Assembly: GCF_000308855.1 (NCBI RefSeq)
Contig: NZ_BAGM01000134.1
Coordinates: 1 to 64,000, forward strand
Reading direction: 5' to 3'
DNA: 64,000 nt
Origin: Nocardia veterana NBRC 100344
GTDB taxonomy: Bacteria > Actinomycetota > Actinomycetes > Mycobacteriales > Mycobacteriaceae
The notes under the pieces are model-generated. The model was given only the letters and a program-made list of their open reading frames with translations. It had not been told where the DNA came from and did no database searches. Of this stretch, positions 43,506-53,151 are shown piece after piece; the first letter of the stretch is position 1; each line of letters starts with the position of its first letter. The position numbers and the translations under genes were made by a program.

Positions 43506-43921
43506 GCAGGAACTCCTCTCGGACCGTCAGAGCTCGCCGGCCGGATGACCCGGCGGCGTCGACGGCTGAACCAACAGCGAGAATAGCAACTAACTTTTTC
43601 TCGTGACAAGGGTTACATACGAGAATCCTGGTTCACAGAAGTTTCGCCGTATAACCCCTCTACACGGCGATTACCAGGGCATTTCGCTGCGGCCGAGTCG
43701 AAGCGCGGGCAACACACTCCACCCCCAACGGAGCAAACTACCGCTCACATCCTGTTGTCTCCGCCGCTGTCGACATGCCAGTATCGACCCATCCGGGCAG
43801 GCCCGGCTCGTGACGGCCAGGCACCCGAGGGGCGGAAGTCTGCGCACTCACCGGCATCGCGTCGTGCCGGGGATGCCGGGCGCGCCGCCCCGAGTCGTAC
43901 CGCGGCCAGGAGGACAACCAG
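43506..43921. other. 416-base divergent promoter region
   Basis: No gene seen. The part next to the FadD gene (43575-43660) is AT-richer, with TAACTTTTTCTCGTGACAAG, and probably contains its promoter. CCAGGAGGACAACC ends the region as the ribosome site of the plus-strand gene. Confidence 0.4.
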
Positions 43922-44893
43922 ATGTTGCGCACCAGATTCACCGAGATGTTCGGCGTCGAACACCCGATCGTGCAGGGCGGCATGATGCACGTCGGCCGGG
44001 CCGAACTCGTGGCGGCGGTCGCCAACGCCGGCGGCCTCGGCTTCATCACGGCGCTGACCCAGCCCACCCCGGACGATCTGCGGCGCGAAATCGAGCGCAC
44101 CCGGCAGCTCACCGACAAGCCGTTCGGCGTCAACGTCACGATCCTGCCCTCGATCAACCCGCCGCCCTACGAGGAGTACGTCAAGGCGATCATCGAATCG
44201 GGCGTGCAGATCGTCGAGACCGCCGGCAGCAATCCGGAGCCCTTCCTGCCCTACTACAAGGAAGCCGGAATCAAGGTGCTGCACAAGTGCACCAGCGTCC
44301 GGCACGCCCTGAAGGCCCAGAAGATCGGCGTCGACGGCGTGAGCATCGACGGTTTCGAATGCGCGGGGCACCCGGGCGAGGACGACGTGCCGGGCCTGAT
44401 CCTGATCCCGGCCGCCACCAAGGCGCTCGACATCCCGGTCATCGCCTCGGGTGGTTTCGCCGACGCGCGCGGCCTGGTGGCCGCGCTCGCGCTCGGGGCC
44501 GACGGCATCAATATGGGCACCCGCTTCCTGTGCACCGAGGAGTCCCCGGTGCATCGGAAGGTGAAGGAGCAGATCGTCGCCCACACCGAACGCGATACCC
44601 AGCTCATCTTCCGCACGATGCGAAACACCGCACGGGTGGCGGACAACGAGATCAGCCGCAAAGTGGTCGAAATCGAGGCCGCCGGCGGCAAATTCGAGGA
44701 TGTGCGGGATCTGGTCGCCGGCGCCCGCGGCCGCCGCGTCTTCGACGAGGGCGACCTGGACGCCGGCATCTGGTCGGCCGGACAGGTTCAGGGTCTGATC
44801 GACGACATCCCCACCTGCGCCGAGCTGATCTCGCGCATCGTGGCCGAGGCCGAGACCATGATCAGTTCGCGATTGGCCGCGCTGGTCGTCTGA
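43922..44893 (+). CDS. FMN-dependent nitronate monooxygenase-like enzyme
   Basis: A 323-residue TIM-barrel flavoprotein of the nitronate monooxygenase/2-nitropropane dioxygenase family. VEHPIVQGGMMHVGRAEL is the FMN-binding start, GVDGVSIDGFECAGHPGEDD contains the GxxAGGHxG-like motif, and VIASGGFADARGLVAALALGADGINMGTRF the phosphate-binding end. Members detoxify nitronates or act as enoyl reductases in lipid metabolism. ATG 43922 follows CCAGGAGG. It is convergent with the metallo-hydrolase gene after 21 bases. Confidence 0.88.
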   Translation: MLRTRFTEMFGVEHPIVQGGMMHVGRAELVAAVANAGGLGFITALTQPTPDDLRREIERTRQLTDKPFGVNVTILPSINPPPYEEYVKAIIESGVQIVETAGSNPEPFLPYYKEAGIKVLHKCTSVRHALKAQKIGVDGVSIDGFECAGHPGEDDVPGLILIPAATKALDIPVIASGGFADARGLVAALALGADGINMGTRFLCTEESPVHRKVKEQIVAHTERDTQLIFRTMRNTARVADNEISRKVVEIEAAGGKFEDVRDLVAGARGRRVFDEGDLDAGIWSAGQVQGLIDDIPTCAELISRIVAEAETMISSRLAALVV

Positions 44894-44914
44894 TCCGGCG
44901 CCCTGAAACCGCCG

Positions 44915-45901
44915 TCAGGCGCGAGCCGCGACCGCCGCGTGGTCGTGGCTCGCGACGACCTCGATATCGCCGGGCAGCGCGTGCAGGCGCTGAATCGTCT
45001 CGAAGGTCAGGTCGCGGTCGGCGTCGAACAACTGGCCCGGCATCGGCGCCTTTTCGCGAATCAGCTTGATCTGCAACGAATTCCACACCGCGTCGCCCGC
45101 CAGCAACACCCGGGTGGGCGACGCGGATCGGTCGGGGCCCTCGTCGACGGTGAGCAGTACCCCGATGCTGCCCGGCGTATGGCCGGCCAGGTCGACCAGC
45201 ACCACCGACCCGTCGCCGAACAGATCGTGGCTGCGGGTGAAGGTCAGCACCGGCGGGCCGTCCAGTTCGATATCGCTGACCGCGCGCCCCCGCAGCGGGG
45301 CCCGCACGACACCGTACGGGGCGTGCGCGCCGGACATCGCCCACTCGTATTCGCGCGGCTGCACCCGCAGCTCCACCCGGTCCGGGAGTTCCAGCAGACC
45401 CGCGACATGATCCCAGTGCAGATGGGTCGCCAGCACGAAATCGATGTCCTCGACCGCCGTATCGCGGGCGGCCAGCGCATCGCTCAATCCGAGGACCGGC
45501 CGATCCGGCGCCGTCACCAGCCCGAGCGGGAAGGGCTGCCCGGGTAACACCCGTTCGTGCACATGTGCGCACATTCCCGGGTCGACGAGGAATCGAGCCT
45601 GCGGATGTTCGACCAGGAAGGTGCCGTAGACGGTCGAGACCGTGCGCAACGACCGCACGCCCTCGGCCACGATGGTCAGCGGCGCGGTGGTGCTGCTCTG
45701 CACCATCGCGTGCAGCCGGACCGCGGTGCGCGCGACGGGGGCGGGGCGGGACTCGAGGCCCGCCAGAAAGGCCGGATCGGGCCGCCGGGGCCGAAGCAGC
45801 CGCGGCGGCGTGGCCGCCAAGGCGGCACAGCAGCCGGCCAGCGTCCGCAGCGTGGAGGGCCGGCCTTCGGTCACATCCGTCACAGCGCCACCGTATGCCA
45901 T
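44915..45901 (-). CDS. Metallo-beta-lactamase-fold hydrolase
   Basis: A protein of about 328 residues with the MBL metal motif ATHLHWDHVAG, then DLAGHTPGS (third His), VLLAGDAVW (bridging Asp) and VVASHDH (last His). All zinc ligands are in place. Relatives include lactonases, glyoxalase II and thioesterases. The start is ATG 45901 or GTG 45883 (MTDVTEGRP); both remain possible. It is divergent from the ACP-PKS-FAAL operon, sharing a 166-base promoter region, so release of a thioester or lactone product is an attractive but unproven role. Confidence 0.85.
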   Translation of the reverse strand: MAYGGAVTDVTEGRPSTLRTLAGCCAALAATPPRLLRPRRPDPAFLAGLESRPAPVARTAVRLHAMVQSSTTAPLTIVAEGVRSLRTVSTVYGTFLVEHPQARFLVDPGMCAHVHERVLPGQPFPLGLVTAPDRPVLGLSDALAARDTAVEDIDFVLATHLHWDHVAGLLELPDRVELRVQPREYEWAMSGAHAPYGVVRAPLRGRAVSDIELDGPPVLTFTRSHDLFGDGSVVLVDLAGHTPGSIGVLLTVDEGPDRSASPTRVLLAGDAVWNSLQIKLIREKAPMPGQLFDADRDLTFETIQRLHALPGDIEVVASHDHAAVAARA

Positions 45902-45986
45902 CGGATGCGGCCGCGCGACAACCGAAGCGGACCGGGATCGCGGTGCCGACCACATCCGTCCCTGTGGCCCCACCTACCTCGGACTC

Positions 45987-46015
45987 TTCACCGCGCCTCG
46001 ACTTCTCGGCATAAT
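45987..46015 (+). promoter_or_regulatory. Sigma-70-type promoter of the PKS operon
   Basis: TTCACC (45987-45992) and CATAAT (46010-46015) are separated by exactly 17 bases, 52 bases before the ACP start. Confidence 0.45.
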
Positions 46016-46067
46016 CGCTGAGGAACCTGACCGTCGTGCGGGCGGCGCCGGATGCGGGGAGGACAGC

Positions 46068-46316
46068 GTGGTGGGCCAGCGGGATCGGATCGACACCATG
46101 ACGTCGACGGCGGTCGCGGCAGTCGCGGAACTACTCGGTTCCGCACGCGAATCGGTCTCGACCACAACGCCTTTCACCGACCTCGGGCTGAACTCGGCGC
46201 AACTCGCGCGGCTCACCGGCGTACTGGAAGACGCACTGGGCGTGGATATCTCGCTGACCGAGCTCTACGACCACCCGGATATCGAGCAGCTCGTCGAGCA
46301 TCTCGAGCGGCGATGA
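46068..46316 (+). CDS. Stand-alone acyl carrier protein
   Basis: An 82-residue ACP. The phosphopantetheine attachment site is S43 in FTDLGLNSAQLARL, followed by helix II/III (LEDALGVDISLTELYDHPDIEQLVEHL). GTG 46068 follows GGGGAGGAC; ATG 46098 is an internal alternative without a ribosome site and would remove part of helix I. Its stop overlaps the PKS start as ATGA. Lying directly before the PKS and with an acyl-AMP ligase downstream, it is the likely carrier loaded by that ligase. Confidence 0.87.
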   Translation: MVGQRDRIDTMTSTAVAAVAELLGSARESVSTTTPFTDLGLNSAQLARLTGVLEDALGVDISLTELYDHPDIEQLVEHLERR

Positions 46317-49300
46317 CGTCCAGCACACCGACGCCGCCGGTTTCGATCATCGGGATCGGCACTCGAGTGCCCGGGGCCGACGGCGTACCCGAACTGTGGC
46401 GACTTCTGGTCGAGGGACGTGCCGCTACCGGTGCGGCGCCGCCGGATCGCGACGGCGCCGGCCCCGGCAGTTACCTCTACGGCACAACGGAATTCGACAA
46501 CGACTGGTTCGCCATCTCCGACCGGGAAGCAGCGCTGATGGATCCGCAGCAGCGACTCGCACTGGAAGTCGCGGTCGAGGCGATCGACGACGCCGGCATC
46601 GGGTACCGGTTGCGGGGTTCGAACACGGCCGTGCTGTTCGGCGCGTGCGGATTCGACCACGGCGCAGTCGTTCTCGGTACCGGCGGCCACGACGCGCCCT
46701 ATGCCGTGACCGGCTCGGCGCTGAGCATCATCGCCAATCGGCTCTCCTACACGCTGGATCTGCGCGGCCCCAGCCTCGTTCTCGACAGTGCCTGTTCGTC
46801 GTCGCTGGCGGCGATCGATCTCGCCCTGCGGTTGCTGGCCGACGAAACGGTGCCCTTCGCGGTCGTCGGCGGGGTGAATCTCGCTCTGCTGCCGCATACT
46901 TCGCACTATCTCGCCGAGGCGGGATTCCTCGCGCCAGACGGACGCTGCAAGCCGTTCGACGCGGCCGCCGACGGATATGTTCGCGGTGACGGTGCGACCG
47001 TCCTGGTCCTGCAACGAACCGCCGACGCGCGGCGGCAGGGAAATCGAGGCTACGCCGAAATACTCGGTGCCGCAGTGGGTTCGGACGGCCGCTCCAACGG
47101 CCTGCCCGCCCCCAGCGGACGCGCGCAGCAGCAGGTGATCGCTGCGGCGTGGGCGCGCGCCGGTGTCGATATCCGCTCGGCCGGATATTTCGAATGCCAC
47201 GGAACCGGTACGCCGGTCGGAGACGCGGTCGAGATCGAAGCGCTGGCGACGGTGCTCGGCGATCCAGGCGGTGCGGTGAAACCCTACATCGGGTCGATCA
47301 AATCGAATATCGGACACCTCGAGGCCGCGGCGGGGATCACCGGAGTCGCCAAGGCGGCTTTGTGCCTGCGAAACCGGATCATCGTGCCCACCGCCAACTT
47401 TCGGCGCGAGAACCCGCTGCTCAGACTGTCCGAACGGGGCCTGCGGGTGCCGACCGAACCGATCGAGTGGACGGCGGAGCCCGGCGTGGCCCGGTACGCC
47501 GGCGTCAGCTCGTTCGGCTTCGGAGGCACGAACGCGCATGTGGTCCTCCGCGATGCCACGGTACCGGCGGCGCCGGCGGAGATCCGGACACCCGTTCTGA
47601 TCGGCTGGACCTGCCGCGACGAGGCGGAACTGCGCACCACAGCGCGGCGATGGTCCACATCGGTCACCGGCGACGTGTCGTTGCGCGCGCCGGCCGCCGC
47701 CGGACGCGCACTCCCACAACGCTTTCGCGCCGCCGTACTGGCCGAGGACGCCGCATCGGCCGCCGATGCCTTCCGAGACATCGCCTCCGGCTCCGATACC
47801 TCCCCCGCGATCCTCGGTCTGGGCGAGCCCCGGCGTGGCCGGGTGTTGTTCCTCTTCTCGGGTCAGGGCGGGCAACATGCGCGGATGGGGCGCGAACTCG
47901 CCGCCCGATACCCGGAATTCGCCCGCGCCGTGGCGGCCGCGAGCGAGGCCGTGGTCGAGGCCGGTGGGCCACGGGTCTGGACGCCCCGGCACGGTTTCGC
48001 CGACGCTCTCGCCACCACCGAGACCGTGCAGCCGGCACTGTTCGTCTACCAGGTGGCGCTGGCGCGACTGCTGGCGGCCTGGGGGATCGAACCGGACGGG
48101 GTGGCCGGGCACAGCCTCGGTGAGGTGGCGGCCGCGGTGGTCGCGGGCGCGGTTTCGCTCGGCGACGCCGCACACCTGATCACGGTGCGATCGCGCATCT
48201 TGGGCCGCCTGGCCGGGGGCGGCACGATGGCGATGCTCGAGGCGACGCCCGAACAGGTCCGGCGCCTGGTCGAGCCACTGCGCGCGGAAGTCGCCGTCGC
48301 CGCGGTCAACGGTCCGCGGGCGGTGGTCGTCTCGGGCTCGACACGCTACATGGAAACCCTGCTGCGCCGGGCGCGGCGACGGCACTACTACGTTCGTCCG
48401 ATCCCGGTGGACTTCGCCGCACACAGCCCGCAGGTGCGCAGCTCGGTCACGGAATTCCGCGCCGCGGTGCGGCCGTTTCCGGTCCACACCCCGCAGGTTC
48501 CGCTGTTCTCCACGTCGCGGGTGGGCACGGTCGTCGATTCGGCAGCGATGGATATCGATTACTGGGCCGACAACCTCTGCGGAACAGTGGAATTGGACGC
48601 TGCGATCGCGGCGGCCGCAGACCGCGGCTACACCGAGATCGTCGAAGTGTCACCGCATCCGGTGCTGGTGCCCGCGGTGCGCGACCACCCGGAGTTGTCC
48701 GATTCGGTCTTCGCAGCGGCCCATCGGGACGGTGAGGTGGCCGCACTGCTGCGCACCGTCGGAACGCTCTACACGCGCGGCCGCGCGGTGGATTGGTCGA
48801 TGCAGGGACCTACCGAGGACCCGGTCGAGCGTCGGGTGTGGCGGCGAAAGGTCTACCCGCTGCTGACTCGCACCGCCCCCGCCGCCGGCACCGAACCGCT
48901 CGGTGATCACGTGATCGCCGGGGTGCCCACTGTGCCCGCCGCCTACTGGCTGCGGCGGTTCGTCGACGCAACGCCCGGGTCGATTCGATTGTCCGACTTC
49001 GTGATTCACCAACGAACGGACCTGGCGGACCTACCGGCGGTCGACTATCGGATCGGCGCGGACCTGCGGGCACTACTCGGCCCGGTGGTACTGGCCGAAG
49101 CGCGAGCCGATGCGCCCGCCGCACCCGCGGATATCGTGCGATGGATGCGTCTGGTCGAGGACCATCGGGCGCGGTCGGCGGCCACGGTCACGCTCGACGT
49201 CGACGAGTTCTATGCGGGGCTACGAAACCGCGGCCTCGACTACGGCCCGCGCTTTCGACCGCTGGTCGGTCTACGTGCGGGAAACCAGAGCGCCACCGGA

Positions 49301-51451
49301 ACTTTCGGCCCGCTCCCGCTGTCCGCCGCCGCGCTGGACGGCTGTCTGCAACTGATCGGTGCGGCGGCCCGTGACCGGCTGCCCGCGGACGGAGCAGGAC
49401 TACCGGTCGGGATCGCCTCGGTCTGGGTCTCCGATGCGCAGCGCGTGGTACTGACCGAGGCCCACGCCTTCCTTCGCGAACACACCGCGGCCGAGCTGCT
49501 GTGCGACGTGGTGGCACTCGATCAGCACGACGCACCCGCCGTCGCGCTGCTCGGCGTGCGCATTCGGATCACGGGCACCGAACCCGGTGCGGCACAGTCG
49601 AATTCCGAGCAGCGGGCCGGGTTCGGAAGCTTTGCCCCGTACCACTCGGACCGTCCCGCACCACCCGGACAAGCGGTCGACCGCAGGACCGCGGGATACG
49701 ACGCGACGGTTCCGACCGCGCCGGAATGGGCGGCCGAGGTACTGCGTGAGGAACATTGGGTTCCGCTCTCGGTCGACCCACCTGCCGGAGACGTCGGCCC
49801 CGAGGATTTCGCACCGCCGCCCGATCCGACCGGACCGCGCCGGCACACCGCGGGGGACCACCCGGTGGCAGTGAGCCGGGCACTGGTGGTCGGAGAGTCC
49901 GCGCTGGCGACGGCCCTGGTCCGGGTGCTCGACCGCCGGGTCCCGGCGCAGCGGGTCGCGCGCGAGCCCGAATTCGCGGCCGCGTTGACCGGATCCGCGT
50001 TGACCGGGCCACCGGGTACGGCCGTTGTCCTGGTGTGGCCCGCGACGAGTCACGCCGCCGATATTCCGCCCGGCGCCGTGGACGAGCCGGCGCGAGCCAC
50101 GACCGGAACCGAACGCGCGGTACACCTGCTTCAGCAGGTGGTCGCGGCGAAAGCGACGACCGCCGTGTCGGTGGTGCTGCCGGATCCGGCGTCCGTCACA
50201 CAGCAGGCGATCGCGGCACTGGTTCGCACCCTGCAACTCGAGTCCGGGCGACCCGTCGGGCTGATCTGGTCCGACGGCCACGCCGCGGAACACATCGGTG
50301 AGCTCGCGCTGCGGCCCGACGGTCCGGACGAGGTACGCGCCGAGGACGGCCGGCTGCTGGTCCGGCGGTTCCGGCGGATCACCGGTGAGCGCACCCGGAT
50401 TCCGATCGTCGCCGACGGCACCTATGTCGTCACCGGCGGACTGGGCGAGGTGGGCGCCACCGCCGTGCGGTGGCTACTGGACCGGGGCGCCCACGACGTG
50501 GTGGTGTTGACCCGCCGGCCGCGACCGCTACCGCCGTTGCTGGAGGGTGCCGAGGACCGGGTCGTCGTGGTGCGGTGCGATGTCGGCGACCGGGACGATC
50601 TGGCGAACGCACTCGACGACATCCGCGCCTGCGGTTCCACCATACGTGGACTGATCCATGCCGCCGGGGAACTGCGCGACGCCGAATTCGATTCGGTGAC
50701 AGCGGAATCCGTGGCATTGCACTTCGCCAAGGTATCCGCCGCGGCCGCGCTGATCGACCTGACCGCCGCCGATCCGATCGATTTCACCCTGCTCTGTTCC
50801 TCGGCCACCGGAGTGTTCGGCGCGCCCGGGCAGGCCGCATACGCGGCGGCCAATGCGGCACTCGACGCCATCGCGCGCACCTGCACGGGAAGACGCGTAA
50901 CCAGCATCGCCTGGGGCAGCTGGGCCGGCGGGCTGACGCGCACGGCCGGCGGTGCAGCCCACCTGCGGGCTGCCGGGGTCACGCCCTTCGACGTCGCCCG
51001 GGGCACGGCTGTCCTGTCCGCCGTGCTCGGACATCCCCAACCGGTCGTGCTGGCGCTGGACCACACACCCACCGACGACCCCTCCCCGGTCGCGCGCCGA
51101 CTTCGCGTCGAGCTGAATCACGGGGCGCCACCGGACAGCTCGACCCTCGCACCCCTGCCGTCGCGGATGTCGACTCCGGACTTCGACGGGAACGCCGGGG
51201 CGGAGATTCGACGCATCGTCCGTGCGAGCGTCGCGGCCACGCTGGCACGTCCCGTCGACTCGATCGACCCGGACGCCGATTTCGCCGCCCTCGATCTGTC
51301 CTCACTGCTCGCCATCGAGCTACGACGTCGGCTGGAACGCTGCCTCGGCATCCGGATCGCCACCAGTGAGCTGTTCGAATATCCGTCGGTGGCGGCCTTG
51401 TCGTCGGCGCTGGCGGCGCGGTGGCCGCAGCCGGACGGACCGCGCCGATGA
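46313..51451 (+). CDS. Single-module type I polyketide synthase (KS-AT-DH-KR-ACP)
   Basis: A 1712-residue PKS. KS: DSACSSS with C161, HGTGT with H296, NIGHLE with H335. AT: GQGGQHARMG and GHSLGE with S601; the specificity motif reads FAAH, neither HAFH (malonyl) nor YASH (methylmalonyl). DH: H866 in DHVIAGVPTVPAAYW (HxxxGxxxxP) and D1009 in LDGCLQLIG, so probably active. KR: GGLGEVG from G1375 and Y1510 in AAYAAANAALD. ACP: S1664 in LDLSSLLAIEL. No enoylreductase or thioesterase is present, so the expected product step is an alpha,beta-unsaturated acyl-ACP. Both ends overlap neighbours by ATGA. Confidence 0.93.
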   Translation: MTSSTPTPPVSIIGIGTRVPGADGVPELWRLLVEGRAATGAAPPDRDGAGPGSYLYGTTEFDNDWFAISDREAALMDPQQRLALEVAVEAIDDAGIGYRLRGSNTAVLFGACGFDHGAVVLGTGGHDAPYAVTGSALSIIANRLSYTLDLRGPSLVLDSACSSSLAAIDLALRLLADETVPFAVVGGVNLALLPHTSHYLAEAGFLAPDGRCKPFDAAADGYVRGDGATVLVLQRTADARRQGNRGYAEILGAAVGSDGRSNGLPAPSGRAQQQVIAAAWARAGVDIRSAGYFECHGTGTPVGDAVEIEALATVLGDPGGAVKPYIGSIKSNIGHLEAAAGITGVAKAALCLRNRIIVPTANFRRENPLLRLSERGLRVPTEPIEWTAEPGVARYAGVSSFGFGGTNAHVVLRDATVPAAPAEIRTPVLIGWTCRDEAELRTTARRWSTSVTGDVSLRAPAAAGRALPQRFRAAVLAEDAASAADAFRDIASGSDTSPAILGLGEPRRGRVLFLFSGQGGQHARMGRELAARYPEFARAVAAASEAVVEAGGPRVWTPRHGFADALATTETVQPALFVYQVALARLLAAWGIEPDGVAGHSLGEVAAAVVAGAVSLGDAAHLITVRSRILGRLAGGGTMAMLEATPEQVRRLVEPLRAEVAVAAVNGPRAVVVSGSTRYMETLLRRARRRHYYVRPIPVDFAAHSPQVRSSVTEFRAAVRPFPVHTPQVPLFSTSRVGTVVDSAAMDIDYWADNLCGTVELDAAIAAAADRGYTEIVEVSPHPVLVPAVRDHPELSDSVFAAAHRDGEVAALLRTVGTLYTRGRAVDWSMQGPTEDPVERRVWRRKVYPLLTRTAPAAGTEPLGDHVIAGVPTVPAAYWLRRFVDATPGSIRLSDFVIHQRTDLADLPAVDYRIGADLRALLGPVVLAEARADAPAAPADIVRWMRLVEDHRARSAATVTLDVDEFYAGLRNRGLDYGPRFRPLVGLRAGNQSATGTFGPLPLSAAALDGCLQLIGAAARDRLPADGAGLPVGIASVWVSDAQRVVLTEAHAFLREHTAAELLCDVVALDQHDAPAVALLGVRIRITGTEPGAAQSNSEQRAGFGSFAPYHSDRPAPPGQAVDRRTAGYDATVPTAPEWAAEVLREEHWVPLSVDPPAGDVGPEDFAPPPDPTGPRRHTAGDHPVAVSRALVVGESALATALVRVLDRRVPAQRVAREPEFAAALTGSALTGPPGTAVVLVWPATSHAADIPPGAVDEPARATTGTERAVHLLQQVVAAKATTAVSVVLPDPASVTQQAIAALVRTLQLESGRPVGLIWSDGHAAEHIGELALRPDGPDEVRAEDGRLLVRRFRRITGERTRIPIVADGTYVVTGGLGEVGATAVRWLLDRGAHDVVVLTRRPRPLPPLLEGAEDRVVVVRCDVGDRDDLANALDDIRACGSTIRGLIHAAGELRDAEFDSVTAESVALHFAKVSAAAALIDLTAADPIDFTLLCSSATGVFGAPGQAAYAAANAALDAIARTCTGRRVTSIAWGSWAGGLTRTAGGAAHLRAAGVTPFDVARGTAVLSAVLGHPQPVVLALDHTPTDDPSPVARRLRVELNHGAPPDSSTLAPLPSRMSTPDFDGNAGAEIRRIVRASVAATLARPVDSIDPDADFAALDLSSLLAIELRRRLERCLGIRIATSELFEYPSVAALSSALAARWPQPDGPRR

Positions 51452-53151
51452 TCAATGCGCTGGCGGCGGCCGTAGCCGAACGCGCGGCACTCACGCCCGA
51501 CGACCCGGCCGCCACGGCGCTGTCCTATCCGGAGGGGCGGTGTGTGGCCACCACCCTCACCACGGCCGAATTACACAGCGCCGCCGGCCGTCTCGCGAAC
51601 GAGATCCGTGACCGCACCGAAACAGCGGATCGCGTCGCCATTCTGTGTGAGCACGGACTCGAGTATGTGGTCGCCTTCCTCGCCTGCCTCTACAGCGCGC
51701 GCACGGCGGTGCCGCTGTTTCCGATCACGATGCGCCGCAATGCCGAACGCCTTCACGCGATACTCGACGACGCCGCCCCGCGCCTGAGCCTCGTCTCGCC
51801 GGGAGCACAGATCCTCGCCCCGGACCGGGTACCGACGCAGCACGACGTCCTGGTCGTCGACCGGAACGGGCGTGCCGACGATATCCGGCTCGACCCCATC
51901 GGAGACCACCCCGCCTACCTGCAATACACCTCCGGATCCACCACATCCCCGGCGGGAGTGCAGATCACCCACGGAAATCTGACGGCGGCGCTCGAACAAC
52001 TACGCAGCGCACTCGACGTGGTGAACCGCCGCCCGATGGTCAACTGGCTGCCCTACTTCCACGATATGGGCCTGGTCTTCGCGCTGTGCCTGCCGCTCTT
52101 CACCGGCGTACCCGCGATCGGTCTCGCGCCGGCGGAATTCGCCAAGCGGCCGATCCGCTGGCTGCGCGCCTGCAGCGACTATCACGCGGGCGCCACGGCG
52201 AGCCCGAATTTCGGCCTCACCCTGGCCGTTTCCGGTACCGGCGCGGCCGAACGCGAGGGTCTCGACCTGTCCTCGCTGGAGGTCCTGCTCAACGGCGCCG
52301 AACCGATCCGGGCCGCCGCGCTGGCCGCGTTCACCCGAACCTTCGCACCGCACGGCTTCCGGTATCGCGCCCACACTCCGGGATACGGGCTGGCGGAGGC
52401 GACCTTGCCGGTCACCATCTCCCGCCCGTCGGCCGCCCCGATCTGTATCGAATTCGATCGGACCGCCCTGAGCGCGGGCCGCGCCGTCGTCGCTACCACA
52501 CCGCAGGCCGGAACCGCTCTGATCGACTGTGGTTTCCCGGCCGGCCAGTCGCTTCGGATCGTCGATCCGGTCACTCGGACGGTGCTCGGCGACGACGAGG
52601 TCGGCGAAATCTGGGTGCAGGGCCCCAATATCGGCGCCGGGTACGCCGGTTCGCCGGACCGCAGCGCGACCACCTTCGAAGCGGTCGCGGAGGGCGCGTC
52701 CGGGCGGTGGCTGCGCACCGGCGATCTGGGGTTCGTCCACGACGGCGGCCTGTACATCGCGGGTCGGCTGCGGGACACGATCATCGTCGACGGTCGTAAT
52801 CACTTTCCCGCCGATATCGAAGCCACCGTCGCGGCCGCCGCACCCGAACTGCGCGCCGGGCATATCGCGGCGTTCGGGGTCGACGACGGCGCCGGTGAAA
52901 AGCTCATCCTGGTAGCAGAACTCGACCACACCGAGATCGCGACGCCCGATATCGGCCGTCGGATCCGCAGGGCGGTGGTGGCCGACCACGGCATCGCCCC
53001 CGCGGAGATCCTGATGCTGCCGCGCGGCACGATCCCGAAGACCTCGAGCGGGAAGATCCGGCGGGTCGCCTGTCGCGACCACTACCGCGCCGGGCTGTTC
53101 ACCACCGGAATATCGAGCCGCACGGAGTCACCGCTGATCGCGACCGAGTAG
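51448..53151 (+). CDS. Fatty-acyl-AMP ligase (FAAL)
   Basis: A 567-residue ANL enzyme of the FAAL type. The P-loop is YTSGSTTSPAGVQITHGNL near residue 160; WLPYFHDMGLVFALCLPLFTG and ATASPNFGLTL are typical FAAL segments, and LRTGDLGFVHDGGLYIAGRLRD lies at the hinge. The C-terminal IPKTSSGKIRR holds the catalytic Lys. FAALs form acyl-adenylates and pass them to ACP rather than CoA. ATG 51448 overlaps the PKS stop. It probably loads the free ACP at 46068. Confidence 0.9.
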   Translation: MINALAAAVAERAALTPDDPAATALSYPEGRCVATTLTTAELHSAAGRLANEIRDRTETADRVAILCEHGLEYVVAFLACLYSARTAVPLFPITMRRNAERLHAILDDAAPRLSLVSPGAQILAPDRVPTQHDVLVVDRNGRADDIRLDPIGDHPAYLQYTSGSTTSPAGVQITHGNLTAALEQLRSALDVVNRRPMVNWLPYFHDMGLVFALCLPLFTGVPAIGLAPAEFAKRPIRWLRACSDYHAGATASPNFGLTLAVSGTGAAEREGLDLSSLEVLLNGAEPIRAAALAAFTRTFAPHGFRYRAHTPGYGLAEATLPVTISRPSAAPICIEFDRTALSAGRAVVATTPQAGTALIDCGFPAGQSLRIVDPVTRTVLGDDEVGEIWVQGPNIGAGYAGSPDRSATTFEAVAEGASGRWLRTGDLGFVHDGGLYIAGRLRDTIIVDGRNHFPADIEATVAAAAPELRAGHIAAFGVDDGAGEKLILVAELDHTEIATPDIGRRIRRAVVADHGIAPAEILMLPRGTIPKTSSGKIRRVACRDHYRAGLFTTGISSRTESPLIATE

